Shown: positions 1 to 11,830 of the stretch, piece by piece
Position numbering within the stretch: position 1 is the stretch's first letter
Layout: every line of letters starts with the position of its first letter
Source of the DNA: Isoetes taiwanensis
Lineage: Eukaryota > Streptophyta > Lycopodiopsida > Isoetales > Isoetaceae
NCBI GenBank assembly: GCA_021234155.1
Contig: JAJEKV010000031.1
Coordinates: forward strand, 14,627,748-14,691,747
Direction: 5' to 3'
Length of the DNA stretch: 64,000 bases
Program-made: the position numbers and the translations under genes
Notes under the pieces: model-generated
What the model was told of the DNA's origin: nothing
Databases searched by the model: none
The model's input: only the letters and a program-made list of their open reading frames with translations

Positions 1-1840
1 CACGCGTGACCAAAATTCTTTTTCGAGGTTTTTTTCGCTATTGGTTTTTCCATTTGGTGATGTCTGCGGTCCGGGGGATGTCGCGACTTTGGTATTCTCT
101 CGGGAGCGTGGGTTTTTTGTGGGAACGCTTAATGACCTCGCATTGTCCAAGCCCCTTGCCGAGATTTTATCGCTAGGGTTTTTCCTCGAAAACCTGAAAG
201 GGCAGGGTTTTTTAATCCCGGTGATAAGCTCTCGGCAGGTACACTAGCCAACATCTGTAGCACACAATTTTATTTGGGGTCCAGGTGTTATAACTGGATA
301 TTCCCTATGTTTTTTATTTTTTGGGTAGCCTGCGATGTGCAGCTACCCACCCTATACCATTGTAGAAAAAACTGTTGAGATGAATGGAAAGCCATTTTTA
401 GCACTTTTAAACGATGTTTGGACGACGATTTATGCCACCCAGTAGCAATTTTATACCCCACTGTCTAGTGGTAAAACAACTTGCATTTTGTGTCAGCTTG
501 ACAATCTTACTTATAACTATAGTAAAAAACCATGCTCGAGATATAACAGTGTATGCCCATGCCATAACATATTTTACTGAAGTGGAAAGTACAAAGATAG
601 AATGGAAAGCTTGTAAGCGTCGTAGATGTGTTGAAGAAAAAGCAAATCAATTTCATCTTATGTAATGATCAAAGAATCAACATTGTGACAAATATATCAT
701 TAGTTTTGATACCTCAGTGAACAAGTGGGAGGCATGCAATGGAGGAATGGTGCAGCCTAAATAGAGTAAAGATTAAATTCCTAGAAGAGATGAATGATAT
801 TTGCAAATGGGTCTTTTGTTTCTATATTATATCTTTTTGCCCACCCACCATTCAATTGCTTGAGGGCCCACGTTCCTACATGGCAGTATATCTATCAATG
901 TTAGGTATTGACCAAACTTTATGTTCATAATATTATTTTGGCATTCGGCTTAAAAGTCTTGGCATGCGCTCCACATATATTGCGATATCAATATACAAAT
1001 TAGAATATATCTATCGTTGTGGACAATCAAATGAGTAAATATTGGATCAAGTAGGATCATGGTGTATTTGTTAGTCCAACTACTGCATATAGAAAAGTAT
1101 AACTCTAGATTGAGACAGATCATGAGGCGTAAGTCACAAGGTTCTGGAGTAATTGTTAAGTTGGCAATTCAACTATATACAGGGATAAACCATAAGGTAG
1201 GGGACAAAGGTTTTGGTCGTCATTGCTATGAAATTGATTGTCCAAGTGTTTGGGAGAGTAAGGGTTATAATGGCTCTCCTATTTGCACATGGCAACATTG
1301 ATATCCTATGTATTCACAATCAACTCTTCTATATAGAACCACGTGATTTTCATTTTTCTTATTGATGACTAAGGACTATACCAAGTTTGGCTTCATATAA
1401 AATTGCCAAAATTCTGGGATGGACTTGAGAACCTCTTAAAGTCCAATACTCTATTGCATTTTTATCCAAAAATTATTGGCCCCATTAAACTACCACTTTT
1501 CTATTTTTTACTAATTTTTGCATTTAGTTTTTTTTTTTTCCGGCTAAAAATATAGGCGCTTTGAGTGATTTCTTCTTTTCTTAACCTAGAAAAATATAAA
1601 AATATCTAAAAAATATAGGCCGAAAATATTCTTGAACCTTTACTTTCGCTAATGGACGTATTATGACATCAATCAATTAAATCAAAAAATATAAACTTAT
1701 TTTTTTGTTTAACTAGTAACTAGTAATGTCAACATGTCCATAAATTAGCAACATGGAATGTTGTAGTCAATGTCTGATGAGATAACGCATGAGGAGGCCT
1801 TTTCACTTTGATCTACCTTGACAAATGAAAATAAGCCATT
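1..1840. other. intergenic, no gene recognised
   Basis: AT-rich DNA whose open frames are short and resemble no family I know. A GC-richer patch near 60-240 has a CTAGGGTTTTTCCTCGAAAA-like string that returns in inverted form near 4,630-4,670, so it is probably part of a dispersed repeat. I see nothing else to annotate. Confidence 0.6.
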
Positions 1841-1843
1841 AGA

Positions 1844-1901
1844 GGAAGGAAGGAAGGAAGGAAGGAAGGAAGGAAGGAAGGAAGGAAGGAAGGAAGGAAG
1901 G
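1844..1901 (+). repeat. (GGAA)n microsatellite
   Basis: About 58 bp of uninterrupted GGAA units. It is the tail of the minus-strand SINE that follows. Open frames through it (repeats of KEGR or SFLP type) are artefacts. Confidence 0.9.
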
Positions 1902-2170
1902 TTCTTTTATCGTCCGCAGAGGCCAATCGGCCTATGGGACCCAAATTACACAGGTGCAGCAAGCCCATTGCAGCAACAAGCCTGCTGGCAGCTGTACAAA
2001 TATACATATACACATGAATTCTAAGACCTCGTAGTCGCCACGGGGACAGGGTGAGTCCGGCAGATCCAAGACCTCCCGGAGGTAGGAGCCAAGGGATCGA
2101 ACCGACGGGCATCGAAAGCTCGCGGTAAAGGGCGCACTGTGTCGCACTAAGAGGGCGAAGCAGCCCAAAT
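1844..2170 (-). mobile_element. tRNA-derived SINE with a (TTCC)n tail
   Basis: Read on the minus strand, the head lies near 2,170 and the element runs to lower coordinates. A box-B-like GGTTCGATCCC is at 2,103-2,093. A degenerate box-A-like stretch lies at about 2,150-2,135, roughly the tRNA spacing upstream. After a body of about 190 bp the element ends in a pure (TTCC)n tract, seen as (GGAA)n at 1,844-1,901 on the plus strand, about 14 copies. Internal pol III boxes at one end and a simple-repeat tail at the other are the SINE layout. No clear target-site duplication was found. Confidence 0.6.
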
Positions 2171-3255
2171 CACTATAGGCTGGACAAATCCGAAGGCATG
2201 GCTTTCATCCTCAACAACCCCCACGGCAACACCGACAAAGCTCGCCCCGGCGCGGCTCTCCAATCCACCCACCCCGCCTCAAGCCGAAGATGGTGGGCCC
2301 CTCGCTCGAATGGACGCGATGATCCCGAAGCTTCTTCACGAACTGCAACCGAGAACGCCAGTAGAGCCGTGGGCCTCGAACTGTATGGGGTTTATGTGCT
2401 GTTTGTAGTGTGCCATCTTTACCTGTTCCAGAGCATTGTGGTCCTCATAATAGCTCTCCAATGAAATGACTGCCCATCTATCAAATTGAACTTAATGCAA
2501 CATGCAGCACGAATGGCCTCATTATTCTCTTCTTCCCCCATAACTTTTGATTCACTAATTAGAATGATGTGATGTTTATTGCCTCAGAAGCGAAATGAAA
2601 AGACCTTTCAATGACGCACAGTACGCCTAAATATGATTAGTGTGTATTAACCTAAAAAAAAAATATTTTTGAAATAGTTAATGAATTGATCCGAAGTTAT
2701 AAAGGAAAATAGGCATAGTAGAGGTTAGTTACGATTGCATTAATGAAAAATGCTCTACATGTATTTGAAAGTGACATTTGGCACAACAGGTTGGCTCGTA
2801 CTCATTGAAACAACCTAAAGCATGTTGTTAGTAAAGGTTGGATTGATTGCAAAGAAATAGGGACCGAAAAATCATTTGTGAGGGTTACATGCGATGCGAT
2901 GGCAAATTCTCCATAGATGTGTTCGAGTGAATGTCTGGGTTCACAATATAAACTATTCCATCCTCTAGTTTTGAGTTCTATGTCACAGTCCTCCAACGGG
3001 GTCTTTGTGTTATGCCTAAATTTACAGACCATTTTGTAAATATTAACGTGCATGTTTGATGTACATGGTAACATAATATGTCTTTGACATGGAGTTGCCC
3101 TTGAAATAAAGGTGGTCGCATGTTTCCTAGTTCTAATGCTATGGTGGATCTTGAAAATTCATAGGCTAGGGAATGCTAGTTTTGGATGATATATTTTATG
3201 TCTAGGGCATTGATAAATATGTAGGCATTAGATATGGTTTACCATAATAATGCTT
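2171..3255. other. intergenic, no gene recognised
   Basis: A GC-richer start (2,190-2,380) gives an 88-codon plus-strand frame with no recognisable domain. The remainder is AT-rich non-coding DNA. Confidence 0.5.
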
Positions 3256-3309
3256 AAGGTTGTTTAAACAATGGTTGGATTACCATTTAAAAAAAGATGA
3301 ATACCTCAA

Positions 3310-3500
3310 ATGTTGGGATGCCACCAGTGTGTATGTTACAGCACGCTGCCTGATCGCAGACCCGGTCTCAAGCAAATCAGGGGCTGTCAGACCTACTTCC
3401 TGCAGAGCAACCTACTACCAAAAGGTTGCCACATGGTTTTGTCACGTGGGAATGGTAAAATAAAAAAGAATAGAATAGAATAGAATAGAATAGAAGGAAG
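3310..3500 (+). mobile_element. possible SINE end with an (AATAG)n tail
   Basis: A moderately GC-rich segment ends in AATAAAAAAG followed by about five AATAG units at 3,464-3,497. The same pentamer ends the SINE-like element at 30.3 kb. Pol III boxes are not convincing here, so this may be only a tail on unrelated sequence. Confidence 0.3.
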
Positions 3501-4135
3501 AACTATGGAGCAAGTAAGGGATTGAGCGAAATTGATACCAAGGGATTGCTGACATGCCGAATTGTTAGGAGGATGTTGGGGATTTCCTAATCACAACGTA
3601 AAGGTATTGGGTGACGCATAGGTGCGCTCTCACCCTTTGGTAAAGAACAAATTACAATAAGGCCTAGTCTAGCATAAACTTGAAGTAAACCCAATATTGT
3701 CAGACCCCCTCCCTTAGGTATCTAGGTGGTTGTGTGATTCACTGTTTTCCATTCACAATTCCTTGTTGCTTGTATGGAACGATGCGTAGGCCTATTGCTT
3801 GATTAGTAGGATGATTAGCAATCCCATCTATATGCAGAGGACATTAAAGCTCTTTATTTGCTTCTTATAAGGGAGTTTTATGCATGGCACTTGTGTAGAT
3901 GAACATGGCTTGTCTAATGTAGAATTTCAGGTGTTGATGTGTCACTAGTATGGGGTAGTGATGGATGTAACCAACATTCTAGTAACCTAGGTTCTTATGA
4001 TGCTTGCCTTTGGTCATAATGAGTTGTCGAATGGCTATCTCCTAGAAGTTAGGATGTACCATATAGGAAACTTAATAACGTAACCTAAGGTTTCAAAGGG
4101 ATACCTAAAGATATTGGTCTTTATACATGTATTAT
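3501..4135. other. intergenic, nothing recognised
   Basis: AT-rich sequence without coding potential on either strand and without a repeat I can match inside the window. Confidence 0.5.
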
Positions 4136-4145
4136 ACATAAACAA

Positions 4146-4225
4146 GGGGCTCTCGATGCCGTATCACCCCTCATGTGAATATGCACCAAGCCGAGGTGGG
4201 TGTGTAGGGGGGTTCTTGTTTTGGT
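4146..4225 (+). repeat. MITE-like terminus, related to 33.07-33.35 kb
   Basis: The motif CTCTCGATGCC, a run of Cs, then GTGAATATGCACC and a G-rich stretch matches both ends of the foldback element at 33,074-33,350. Only one end is seen here, so this is a solo or truncated copy. A short hairpin (ATCTTCTTAT / ATAAGAAGAT) lies about 75 bp downstream. Confidence 0.45.
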
Positions 4226-4394
4226 TATATGGTTGGGTGTGTTATATTAAAAAGTGCGAGCCCTTCGAGCCCAAATCTTCGGCGGCCCTTACATATCTTC
4301 TTATCATTATAAGAAGATAAATTAAATTGTCAAAAGCAACAAGATAACTAAGAGAGGCAAGGAGAAGAGAGAAAACACAATGGAAAGAAAGCCA

Positions 4395-4570
4395 CATCTG
4401 GGAATCTCCACTAAAAAACCACAACGTGAGCCATAATGCTCTCGGGATCTCCGCTAAAACACCAAAATGTGAGTCACAATGCTGGGCATCTCCACTAAAA
4501 AATCAAACATGAAAGCCACATCTGGGCATCGCCACTAGAAATTACAATATGAGTCATCACGCTAAACAGA
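4395..4570 (+). repeat. degenerate minisatellite, about 45-bp unit
   Basis: About four imperfect units of the type CTGGGCATCTCCACTAAAAA + CCACAACATGAGTCA. A further related unit lies at about 4,958-5,000. The units differ by small indels, so the array is old. Confidence 0.6.
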
Positions 4571-5640
4571 AATAATGCTACAGACTACATCGAATACTTT
4601 GAAAGTGTAATCATTATAGTCAAGATTAAGAAGCCTCGCCCTTTTGGGTTTTCGAGGAAAAACCCTGACGATAATAGAAACACTAATCAAAGATCGAATT
4701 TTAAATTGAGTACAACAAGGCTTCAACAAAGATGATAATTCTGATTCTGTGACTCTCATATATGCCTCACAATTATGTTTCATTCTCCTAGCACAAGGCT
4801 GTTAGAGCATGCCTAAAATCACAAGATGTGAAAAAAAAAATACCAGGACCTCACGAACTATCAATATGCACATGAAATGATAGTGTTACGACAACGATAT
4901 ATGTATGAAAACCACACAATCAAATGTTGGCATACGGCTGAATAAGAGACACAAATATTCTGAGCATCTCCACTACCACTAAAAACCACAACATGAGTCA
5001 GAAAGCCAAGCTATGTGCTCGTGTCTAATTTGAGAATCTTAGCGAGAGGGGGCTTGATCTCATATGCCATCACTACAGACCCACTATTTTTTTATCAACA
5101 ATTTTTTACCCACACTTAGCAGATCTCCATGTTACTGGCCTTCTAGAGAGACCTAATAAAACAAAGAAAGTAAATAAGATGCTTTGCCTGATTCCTTCAT
5201 AATCTAAACCTATTCTAGAGTGAGCAGACCAGAGCTGCAGGATTGCTAGTATTGGAGACATGCCCACAAAGAAGAGAGCCGATTTAACTATAGCTATCAA
5301 AATGGCAACATCTGCCAGTTGTTCAAGAGAACCGAATACAAATCAATAAAGACAATGAATGCAAATTCTTAGGCCAAATCGATGCTTTGAATTTGGTTGC
5401 AGAGAAGCTAGAGCCGCAACATGTTACTAAGCTTGGAACACGGGGCATGAAAACCTAAACTTAGATTGTGGTTCAGAAAAATCCCATGGCGACCAACAGA
5501 AATAAAAAAATTAACTCTTGATTATATATGTCTAGATTGCCCAAAATAGTGTACAATAGTCATAATCATGACAGCACAAAGTAAAGATAAATTCACATTC
5601 TTTTGAAACAAATACGAAGCATGCTAAGATTCCTAAAGGT
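4571..5640. other. intergenic; one dispersed-repeat trace
   Basis: No gene recognised. The 4,630-4,670 stretch (CCTCGCCC..GGTTTTCGAGGAAAAACCC) resembles part of the SINE-like body near 30,400-30,440, suggesting a decayed copy of the same family. Confidence 0.4.
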
Positions 5641-5642
5641 AA

Positions 5643-5842
5643 GGCTATCGGTCTGGCCGAGGCTGATAACCAAAAATGTGGGACCGAGGTTGTACATCCG
5701 AAGCCAGGTATTTGGCATATAAGGCCGAGGCCCGCTAGGGCCGAAGGCCGGGCCGAGGCCTTACGTACCAAATATCTGGCCGAGGACGTACAATCGAGGC
5801 CACGCATTTTTGGTTATCAGCCGAGGCAAAGACCGATAACCA
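5643..5842. repeat. 200-bp imperfect palindrome (foldback element)
   Basis: The left arm (about 5,643-5,733) and the reverse complement of the right arm (about 5,752-5,842) agree over nearly their whole length. Shared landmarks in order are TATCGGTCT, GAGGCTGATAACCAAAAATG, TGTAC, ATATTTGG or GTATTTGG, and AAGGCC.GAGGCCC. It is much more GC-rich than its surroundings and could form a long hairpin. A foldback MITE is the simplest reading. Confidence 0.75.
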
Positions 5843-5865
5843 CCTTATTGGGCTTATATGGGTGG

Positions 5866-5910
5866 AATAGTACTGATAATTAGTTAGCAGTTAACTAATT
5901 ATCACTACTC
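5866..5910. repeat. second palindrome, AT-rich
   Basis: The arms AGTACTGATAATTAGTTAG and TTAACTAATTATCACTACT face each other across a 3-base centre. It lies just beyond the larger palindrome, and GATAACC occurs on both sides, so the two may belong to one compound element. Confidence 0.55.
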
Positions 5911-6803
5911 CTCCAATAGTGATAACCAAAAAACAAGGACTCTCACTTTACACAAGAGAGTCCAATAAGGAGAAAATACACAATGACTATTACTTTATGT
6001 TTGTTACAAGTGTATCTTGCACAAATATATATCCAATCTAATAACATTAGATCATGCATATAGCACCCGACACTTTTAGAAATTATCATTTAAACTATAT
6101 AAATTGTAAGTTCTGTGTGTAGATGTGATGCAACACATGTATAACTACCATATATTGTTGTCGTTGTTAACCTATGGTGTCGGTATAAAGTGTTATCGTG
6201 TTGTGAGTGGAGATCTATCTAGTTTGCTATCTTCCTACATCAACAACAAGAATATGACAATCAAAAGATATTTGGCTTTCTAGGCGAGTTGAAAATGAGG
6301 CTCTTCGTCCCTCAACTTCTTCTCTGTTATTAAACTATTACAGAATCAAATCAAATGCGGGGACTTGACTCGTGGATGACAATAATGAAATCAATCTATA
6401 TTATTTGCATTTGATTTATGAAGCTACTCCAAAGCAAAATGCACATGATGTACCCATCCATTAGTCGCCACTATGTGCACTTCTCAACAACCTTCGTTAA
6501 AGACATTGTTCTTGCAATGACCGCGAGATTAAAATGGAACCACACAAATACTTATGTACCTGGTCCCCCATGACAAAATCAACACTTGGACCAGATAACA
6601 CCAAGACTATGAATAGAAGTCTTTAACACCAAGACTATGAATATGAGTCTTTTAGAGATATGCCGAGAGGGCCAGACTCATTTTCAGTTAAAGAAATATT
6701 TCATTCAAGGTTGGAGGAAAAATGAATTCGTCTTGTCTTGTACATATACCTGTGTACATTCGGCAATGTATTACTAACTCGAACTAGTGTTCTTCCTCGT
6801 ACA
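5911..6803. other. upstream region of the AUX1/LAX-like gene
   Basis: Non-coding. A short direct repeat (TAACACCAAGACTATGAATA, twice) lies at about 6,597-6,650, some 150-200 bp before the start codon. I cannot assign a TATA box or transcription start with confidence. Confidence 0.4.
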
Positions 6804-8765
6804 ATGAACGGTAACGGTGATCCACAACTCGATGATGCAGCAAAAAAAGGTAGCCAATTTCTGAAACCTGCACCAAATTGGAAGGAAGAGATTACAAAAG
6901 TTGTGTGGAATGGTGGCTCTTCTTGTGATGCCTGGTTTACTGCAAGTAGTGTCCAGGTCTGCCCTATATGCACTTTTCATCCTCTATACTTTATTTCTTT
7001 GTCAAACGCTGTCTTTCTATTCTTTTATAGGTAGCTCAGGTCCTTTTAACACTGCCATCTTCATTCGCTCAGCTGGGTTTTGCCTCTGGCATTGCATTTC
7101 AATTTCTATATGGTTTCATGGGCTGCTGGACTTCCTATATGGTAGTTTGTTTGTATGCAGATTACAGACACAAAAAAGAAACAATTGAAAAGGTTGACTT
7201 CAAGAATCATCATATTCAGGTATACATTAGTAGCAAATTGTATGATGTCTTCCACAGGTTTTTACTTACAATGGATTTAGTTTTTTGAGGTCGTAGATGG
7301 CCTTCTAGGTCCATTCTGGAAAGCAGCAGTTCTGCTTTCATCTGTAACTCTTTTGTTTTTGACAGCCACTATACAGCTAATTGCTTGTGGCAGGTATGTA
7401 ACTAGTGCTTATATATAGTAATCGAACCAGCAGCTCCATCTTTTGTTTACCTTCTTGCAGCCTTGCATACTATATAGATGATAGGCTAGATAAGAGAACA
7501 TGGACCTTAATCCTTGGAACTGGTGGCTTATTTAGTGCCCTTATTCCAACTACACGGAACTACCGCATGTGCTCCTTCACAGGAATTGTGATGACTACCT
7601 ATACTGCATGGTATATGACCATTGGTTCCATACTTCATGGACAGGTTATTTCTCTCTTTCCTTCTTTTGTACCTTAGCAACATCGGCATGTTTGCTACAT
7701 GATATTAAGAAAGCCATGTTGTTTTCTTTGCCATAGCAAGAAGATGTCACACACAGAGGACCTGTAAGCTATATAAATTACTTCTCAGGCGCTTCAAACC
7801 TAGTGTACACATTTGGTGGACATGCACTAACAGTGTAACATTCTAGCCCTGCTAAATTTGCAAATTAATCAACTATTGACAATTAATTGTACATGCATAC
7901 AGTGAGATCATGCACCCCATGAGAAACCCAAGAAACTACAAATGGGTATATGTTTGTGCAATATTGTACATATTCACTCTAACAATACCGTCCGCCACAT
8001 CTGTATACTGGGCATATGGAGACAAGATGGTTAACATCTCCATTGCACTGGCAGCTCTTCCGAAATCCAAATACCGTGATGCAGCTGCAGTACTTATGCT
8101 AATACACCAGGTTTAAGCCTAGTGGTTTATAAATAAGCAAATTTTTAAAGTATCATAACCAGTAGTGCTAACACTTCCTAAGTTTCAAGTTTATTGAATT
8201 CAGCATGATATCCCTGCCAAACAATTTACTATGGGAGAAGGTGGTTGGGATACATTCTCAAAAGTCATACTTGCGCAGATCAGCATCAAGACTTCCTCTT
8301 ATTTTTGCCATGTGGTTCATTGCATTGATGGTTCCTTTTTGTGGTGCAATCAATTCTTTGGTTGGAGCTTTAGTTAGCAGTATCATAGTGTACATACTGC
8401 CATGCACTGCCCATATGATGTACTATCGAAATGCATTCGCTCGTCAGGTGAGTACCACTATCATTTGCATTTTACTGCTCTATCATGAAACTTGGTCATG
8501 AACCTTTATTAAGAGATGCAATCTGTAGTGCCAAATAAGGACTAAATCATTAACCTGGGTATTACAGACTGCTATAGAAAAGCCCCCTTTTTGGATGCCA
8601 ACTTGGATAGGTGTCTATTGTATAAATTTGGGAGTGGTGTTATGGGTGACCATTGCTACCATTGGACTTGGATCATGGTCAAGCATCACGCACTTTCGAG
8701 AGCAAATCCATGCATTTGGAATTTTTGCAAAATGCTATCAGTGTGGAAGTTCCGAGTCTGGTTAA
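6804..8765 (+). CDS. AUX1/LAX-like auxin influx carrier (8 exons)
   Basis: Predicted proton-auxin symporter of the plasma membrane (amino acid/auxin permease family) that loads indole-3-acetic acid into cells. Exons inferred by frame and splice sites: 6,804-6,956; 7,031-7,219; 7,281-7,393; 7,461-7,644; 7,737-7,834; 7,903-8,110; 8,190-8,447; 8,568-8,765. They join in frame to 466 residues, close to the usual 460-490 of the family. Family stretches are easy to read: DAWFTASSVQVAQVLLTLP, EKVDFKNHHIQ, DDRLDKRTWT, YTFGGHALTVEIMHPM, SVYWAYGDK, LMLIHQ and, at the end, AFGIFAKCYQC. Multiple hydrophobic segments fit about 10-11 membrane helices. The start is the ATG before NGNGDPQLDD, the last one before conserved sequence. 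An in-frame ATG lies 66 bp upstream. The gene looks intact but is diverged from angiosperm AUX1; for example FFEVVDGLLG stands where WFEVLDGLLG is usual. Confidence 0.92.
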
Positions 8766-8924
8766 ACATAAAAAATGTTGTATCATAGTTTTTCTTTCTC
8801 AAGCTGTTATCTGATTCTTATTCAGAATAATGCAATTAATAATGTACAGATGATTGTTCTCAACAAAATGTTTCAAGTTATCTAATATTCGTTTATTCGT
8901 TTTCATATTCGTTATTTTTCATTC

Positions 8925-9753
8925 TTTATCGGGTTTTTTTCCTATCCCTGATTTCTGGCCGTTGGTCGTTGGAATATTCTGTGCTCTATACCAAATCAAC
9001 GGCCATTGAATTTCTCGGCACTAAAACGCCCGCCACTTCCAATGGTCGAAAACCCCCACATGGTCAGCAGATTAAAAAAAAGAAGAAGGTGAAGGCGTGC
9101 TTCTGGTGCGATCGACTCCAGATGGGAACGCATGAGCAAACACAAACACTGACCAAATGCAAAGCTCCGCCAAGAACCTGTACCGGCCTCACCACAAATC
9201 CTTCCCTGCCTGTACTGTACCTGTACTGTCACAAATCCTTCCCTGCCAAACCCTTCAAATCTGCCGCTATCAGAAACTATATGCCTTGGCCGCTCTATTC
9301 AAGCTTCAACCACTCTATTCCTGGATTTAAAGATTCAACCGTTCTATTCCTGGATTTAAAGGAACGTCAAGGCATCCGGAACAAAACTGGATTCAAAAAG
9401 CGGATTCAAAAGCGGATTCTCTGAACCAGCGGATTCTTGCTCTGCGCCTCAAGCCTGCACCTCTCCAGCGACCTTGCTCTGCGCCTCCCCTCCAGCCGTC
9501 TCATCCCGCCCCTTCTTGCTCTGCGCCTCCCTGACCTCTCCACCCGATCTCCAAAACCAGAAGCGACAATTTCTTTCTAAATTGACACCATGGAACCACA
9601 AATCCAAATTCGCATATACGGCAGTAAGCAGCTCAAACCGCTGCAAAAATACCTTCAAAATACGATTTGCAATACAATACAGCCGCCAAATCTAGGCCCA
9701 ACCATGCCAGAGATACCCTCCCCAAATACCAAACGAAATAATAGAACATACTA
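8925..9753. repeat. dispersed repeat, copy A (downstream of AUX1/LAX)
   Basis: Its first ~200 bp (TTGGAATATTCTGTGCTC.., CGCCCGCCACTTCCAATGGTCG) and last ~100 bp (GAGATACCCTCCCCAAATACC, AAACGAAATAAT) match copy B just downstream in the same orientation. The middle differs and has three spaced copies of CTTGCTCTGCGCCTC (about 9,436-9,535). A 151-codon frame at its start has no recognisable domain and is broken in copy B, so I treat it as non-coding. Confidence 0.65.
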
Positions 9754-9792
9754 TGGTACAAAATAAAAATGCTTACCTTACCTTGCCTTATT

Positions 9793-10790
9793 TATTCATT
9801 ATTTTCCATTCCTTATCACGTTTTTTCTCATCTTCGATTTTTGACCATCGATTTTTGGAATATTCTATGTTCTGTGCCAAATCAAAGGCCATTACATTTT
9901 TGGTCAATAATTCGCCCGCCACTTCCAATGGTCGAAACGCCACACATGCACACATGGTCAGAAGATTAAAAAAAGCTGAAGGTGTGCCTCTGCTCTACTC
10001 CGGCAATCCGGCTACTCTGACAAATCCGGCTGCCCCAATCCGGCTACTCCGACAAAGCTAGTCTACTCCGGCAAAACTCAAGAAGCAAAACTTACTCCAA
10101 AGAAAACTCGGAAGGAAAACTCAAGAAGCAAAACCAAGAAGAAAACCAAAGGCATGCATTGCGGATGGTAACACAGCCTTAAGCCCATAGCCCCTAAGCA
10201 ACCCAAAGAATTTTGCCAAGGCATTTTGAATCGACCAACCCAAATGGATCACGTCATGCAGCCCCACAGTGCGAGAATAAAGAAATGAGGAGCGCCCAAA
10301 GCATGGATTGGCAACTGACAGCAGCAAACCGGATTCTTCATGAATCATGGCAACCGAATCTACCTATAAACACCATCATCGCAGTCGGATCTACCTATAA
10401 ACACCATCATGGCAACCGGATTACTGCTGACACCAGGGCAAGCACTCTGAAGCAAGCACTGTGATGCCGAAACCCCCCGCCGCCACAAAAACCCCCGCTC
10501 CTCAAACCACCCCACCTTACGCGTCTGTCGAAAATCCCATCGAAAAAGGAAAGCAGCGTGTGCTCTTATCCTTCCATCCTCATACCATGCAAAATATTCA
10601 CATCAAAATATTCACATCCCACAGCCTATTTCAGATTTCTATTTTGAGTGGCCAGCAAGCAGCTCAAATCACTGAAAATATACACTTCTGACTACGATTT
10701 TGCATACATACGCCCCCGAAATCTAGGCAAAACCATGCGTGAGATACCCTCCCCAAATACCAAACGAAATAATTAGAACATTATTATGGT
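9793..10790. repeat. dispersed repeat, copy B
   Basis: Direct partner of copy A: same start (TTGGAATATTCTATGTTCTG) and same end (AGATACCCTCCCCAAATACC). Inside are short tandem units: AATCCGGCTACTC-type at about 10,005-10,060 and TCTACCTATAAACACCATCA twice at about 10,358-10,410. The two copies may be a tandem duplication of one transposable element. No TIRs or poly-A tail were seen. Confidence 0.6.
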
Positions 10791-11640
10791 CAATTTCATA
10801 ATTGCAGGACAATAAAACAAGAAAGTAATTGTATTTTAATTTTTCTAGCATTTGCTAACATATAAATACTAAAAACAAGATGTTGACGCTTCGAGGGCTT
10901 GCCCTTTGAAAACAATGATAACTTGTACATTAGATCTGCTGCACTTATGATGGGAATAGATGTCACCATATTTTCTCCAAAGGCCTCAAATCAACGAATC
11001 AAGCACAAAATGAAAAAGATGGGTATGTCCAAAATGAAACAGTACTAGATTCCAAATGATGAAGTAGACGCAAGAGATTGATAAAGTAGAAGCAAATCAA
11101 CACCATTGCTACATCATTTCTATTGGTGGTTGGTAATGTTAAAGAGCGATGTAGTAAAATAAGAACAGCAAATACATATGCATTTTGCAACAGGTAGTTA
11201 AACATAAGAAGCAATGGAATTCTTGGTAGTGGGTTTATTACTCCTCACAACCGTCATAGACCTAATCCTTTAGATATTTGTGTAAGACTTTCATACCATG
11301 AATATGCAACCTTGGCGTATATAACAAGAACATTTCATTTCTCCTACTAAGTTGCACCTGGTAGGCAACTTGTAGATTAACTTGTAGAAGTATTCTCACT
11401 TCATTGTGAGACCAAGTGTAAACAAAATAAATATCTCACGTCAGACATGATTAGACATGGTTCAGAAGGTGTTTTTCAAAAGAAGCCCCAAAATGTTTCT
11501 CCTGTTTCCTTGCATACACACTAATACTCCACCAGTAATCACCACATGAGCATATATCTTCCTTAAACGATTAAAACAAATATGTATCTCCATTGTAATC
11601 TCTCTCTCTCTTAAGAATTTTGGCAACCATCTCTTTGCCC
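10791..11640. other. intergenic, nothing recognised
   Basis: AT-rich. A short GAGGGCTTGCCCTTTG motif at about 10,894 resembles GGGTTGCCC motifs elsewhere in the window. There is no coding signal. Confidence 0.5.
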
Positions 11641-11643
11641 TTC

Positions 11644-11830
11644 GGGGCATGGTCTAGTGGCAGGACCTTAAATTGCCACACCTGAGGTCACGAATTCAAA
11701 CATGACCAATATCGATCTAATAATGGGGACCTTAAAAATCCATTGTCCCAAGGTCACGTGTTCAAGTATGACCAACCGGTCCTGTAGTAGAGACCTTAAA
11801 CCTACCATATATAATGTCCTCAATAGTCAC
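11644..11830 (+). mobile_element. tRNA-derived SINE, degenerate
   Basis: GGGGCATGGTCTAGTGGCAG gives a box-A-like start. About 35 bp later GGTCACGAATTCAAAC gives a weak box B, and a second related half (CCAAGGTCACGTGTTCAAGT) follows, so the element looks like a decayed dimer. No clear tail or target duplication. Confidence 0.5.

Noticed and set aside
1813-2112. 99-codon frame with SFLP repeats
   Set aside because: Produced by the (GGAA)n microsatellite.
2090-2165. Possible tRNA gene (box-B-like GGTTCGATCCC on the minus strand)
   Set aside because: No acceptor-stem pairing or anticodon arm could be drawn, and the segment continues into a body with a simple-repeat tail, which fits a SINE better.
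8969-9424. 151-residue gene after the auxin carrier
   Set aside because: Lies within a repeat whose sister copy has a different, broken frame; no domain.
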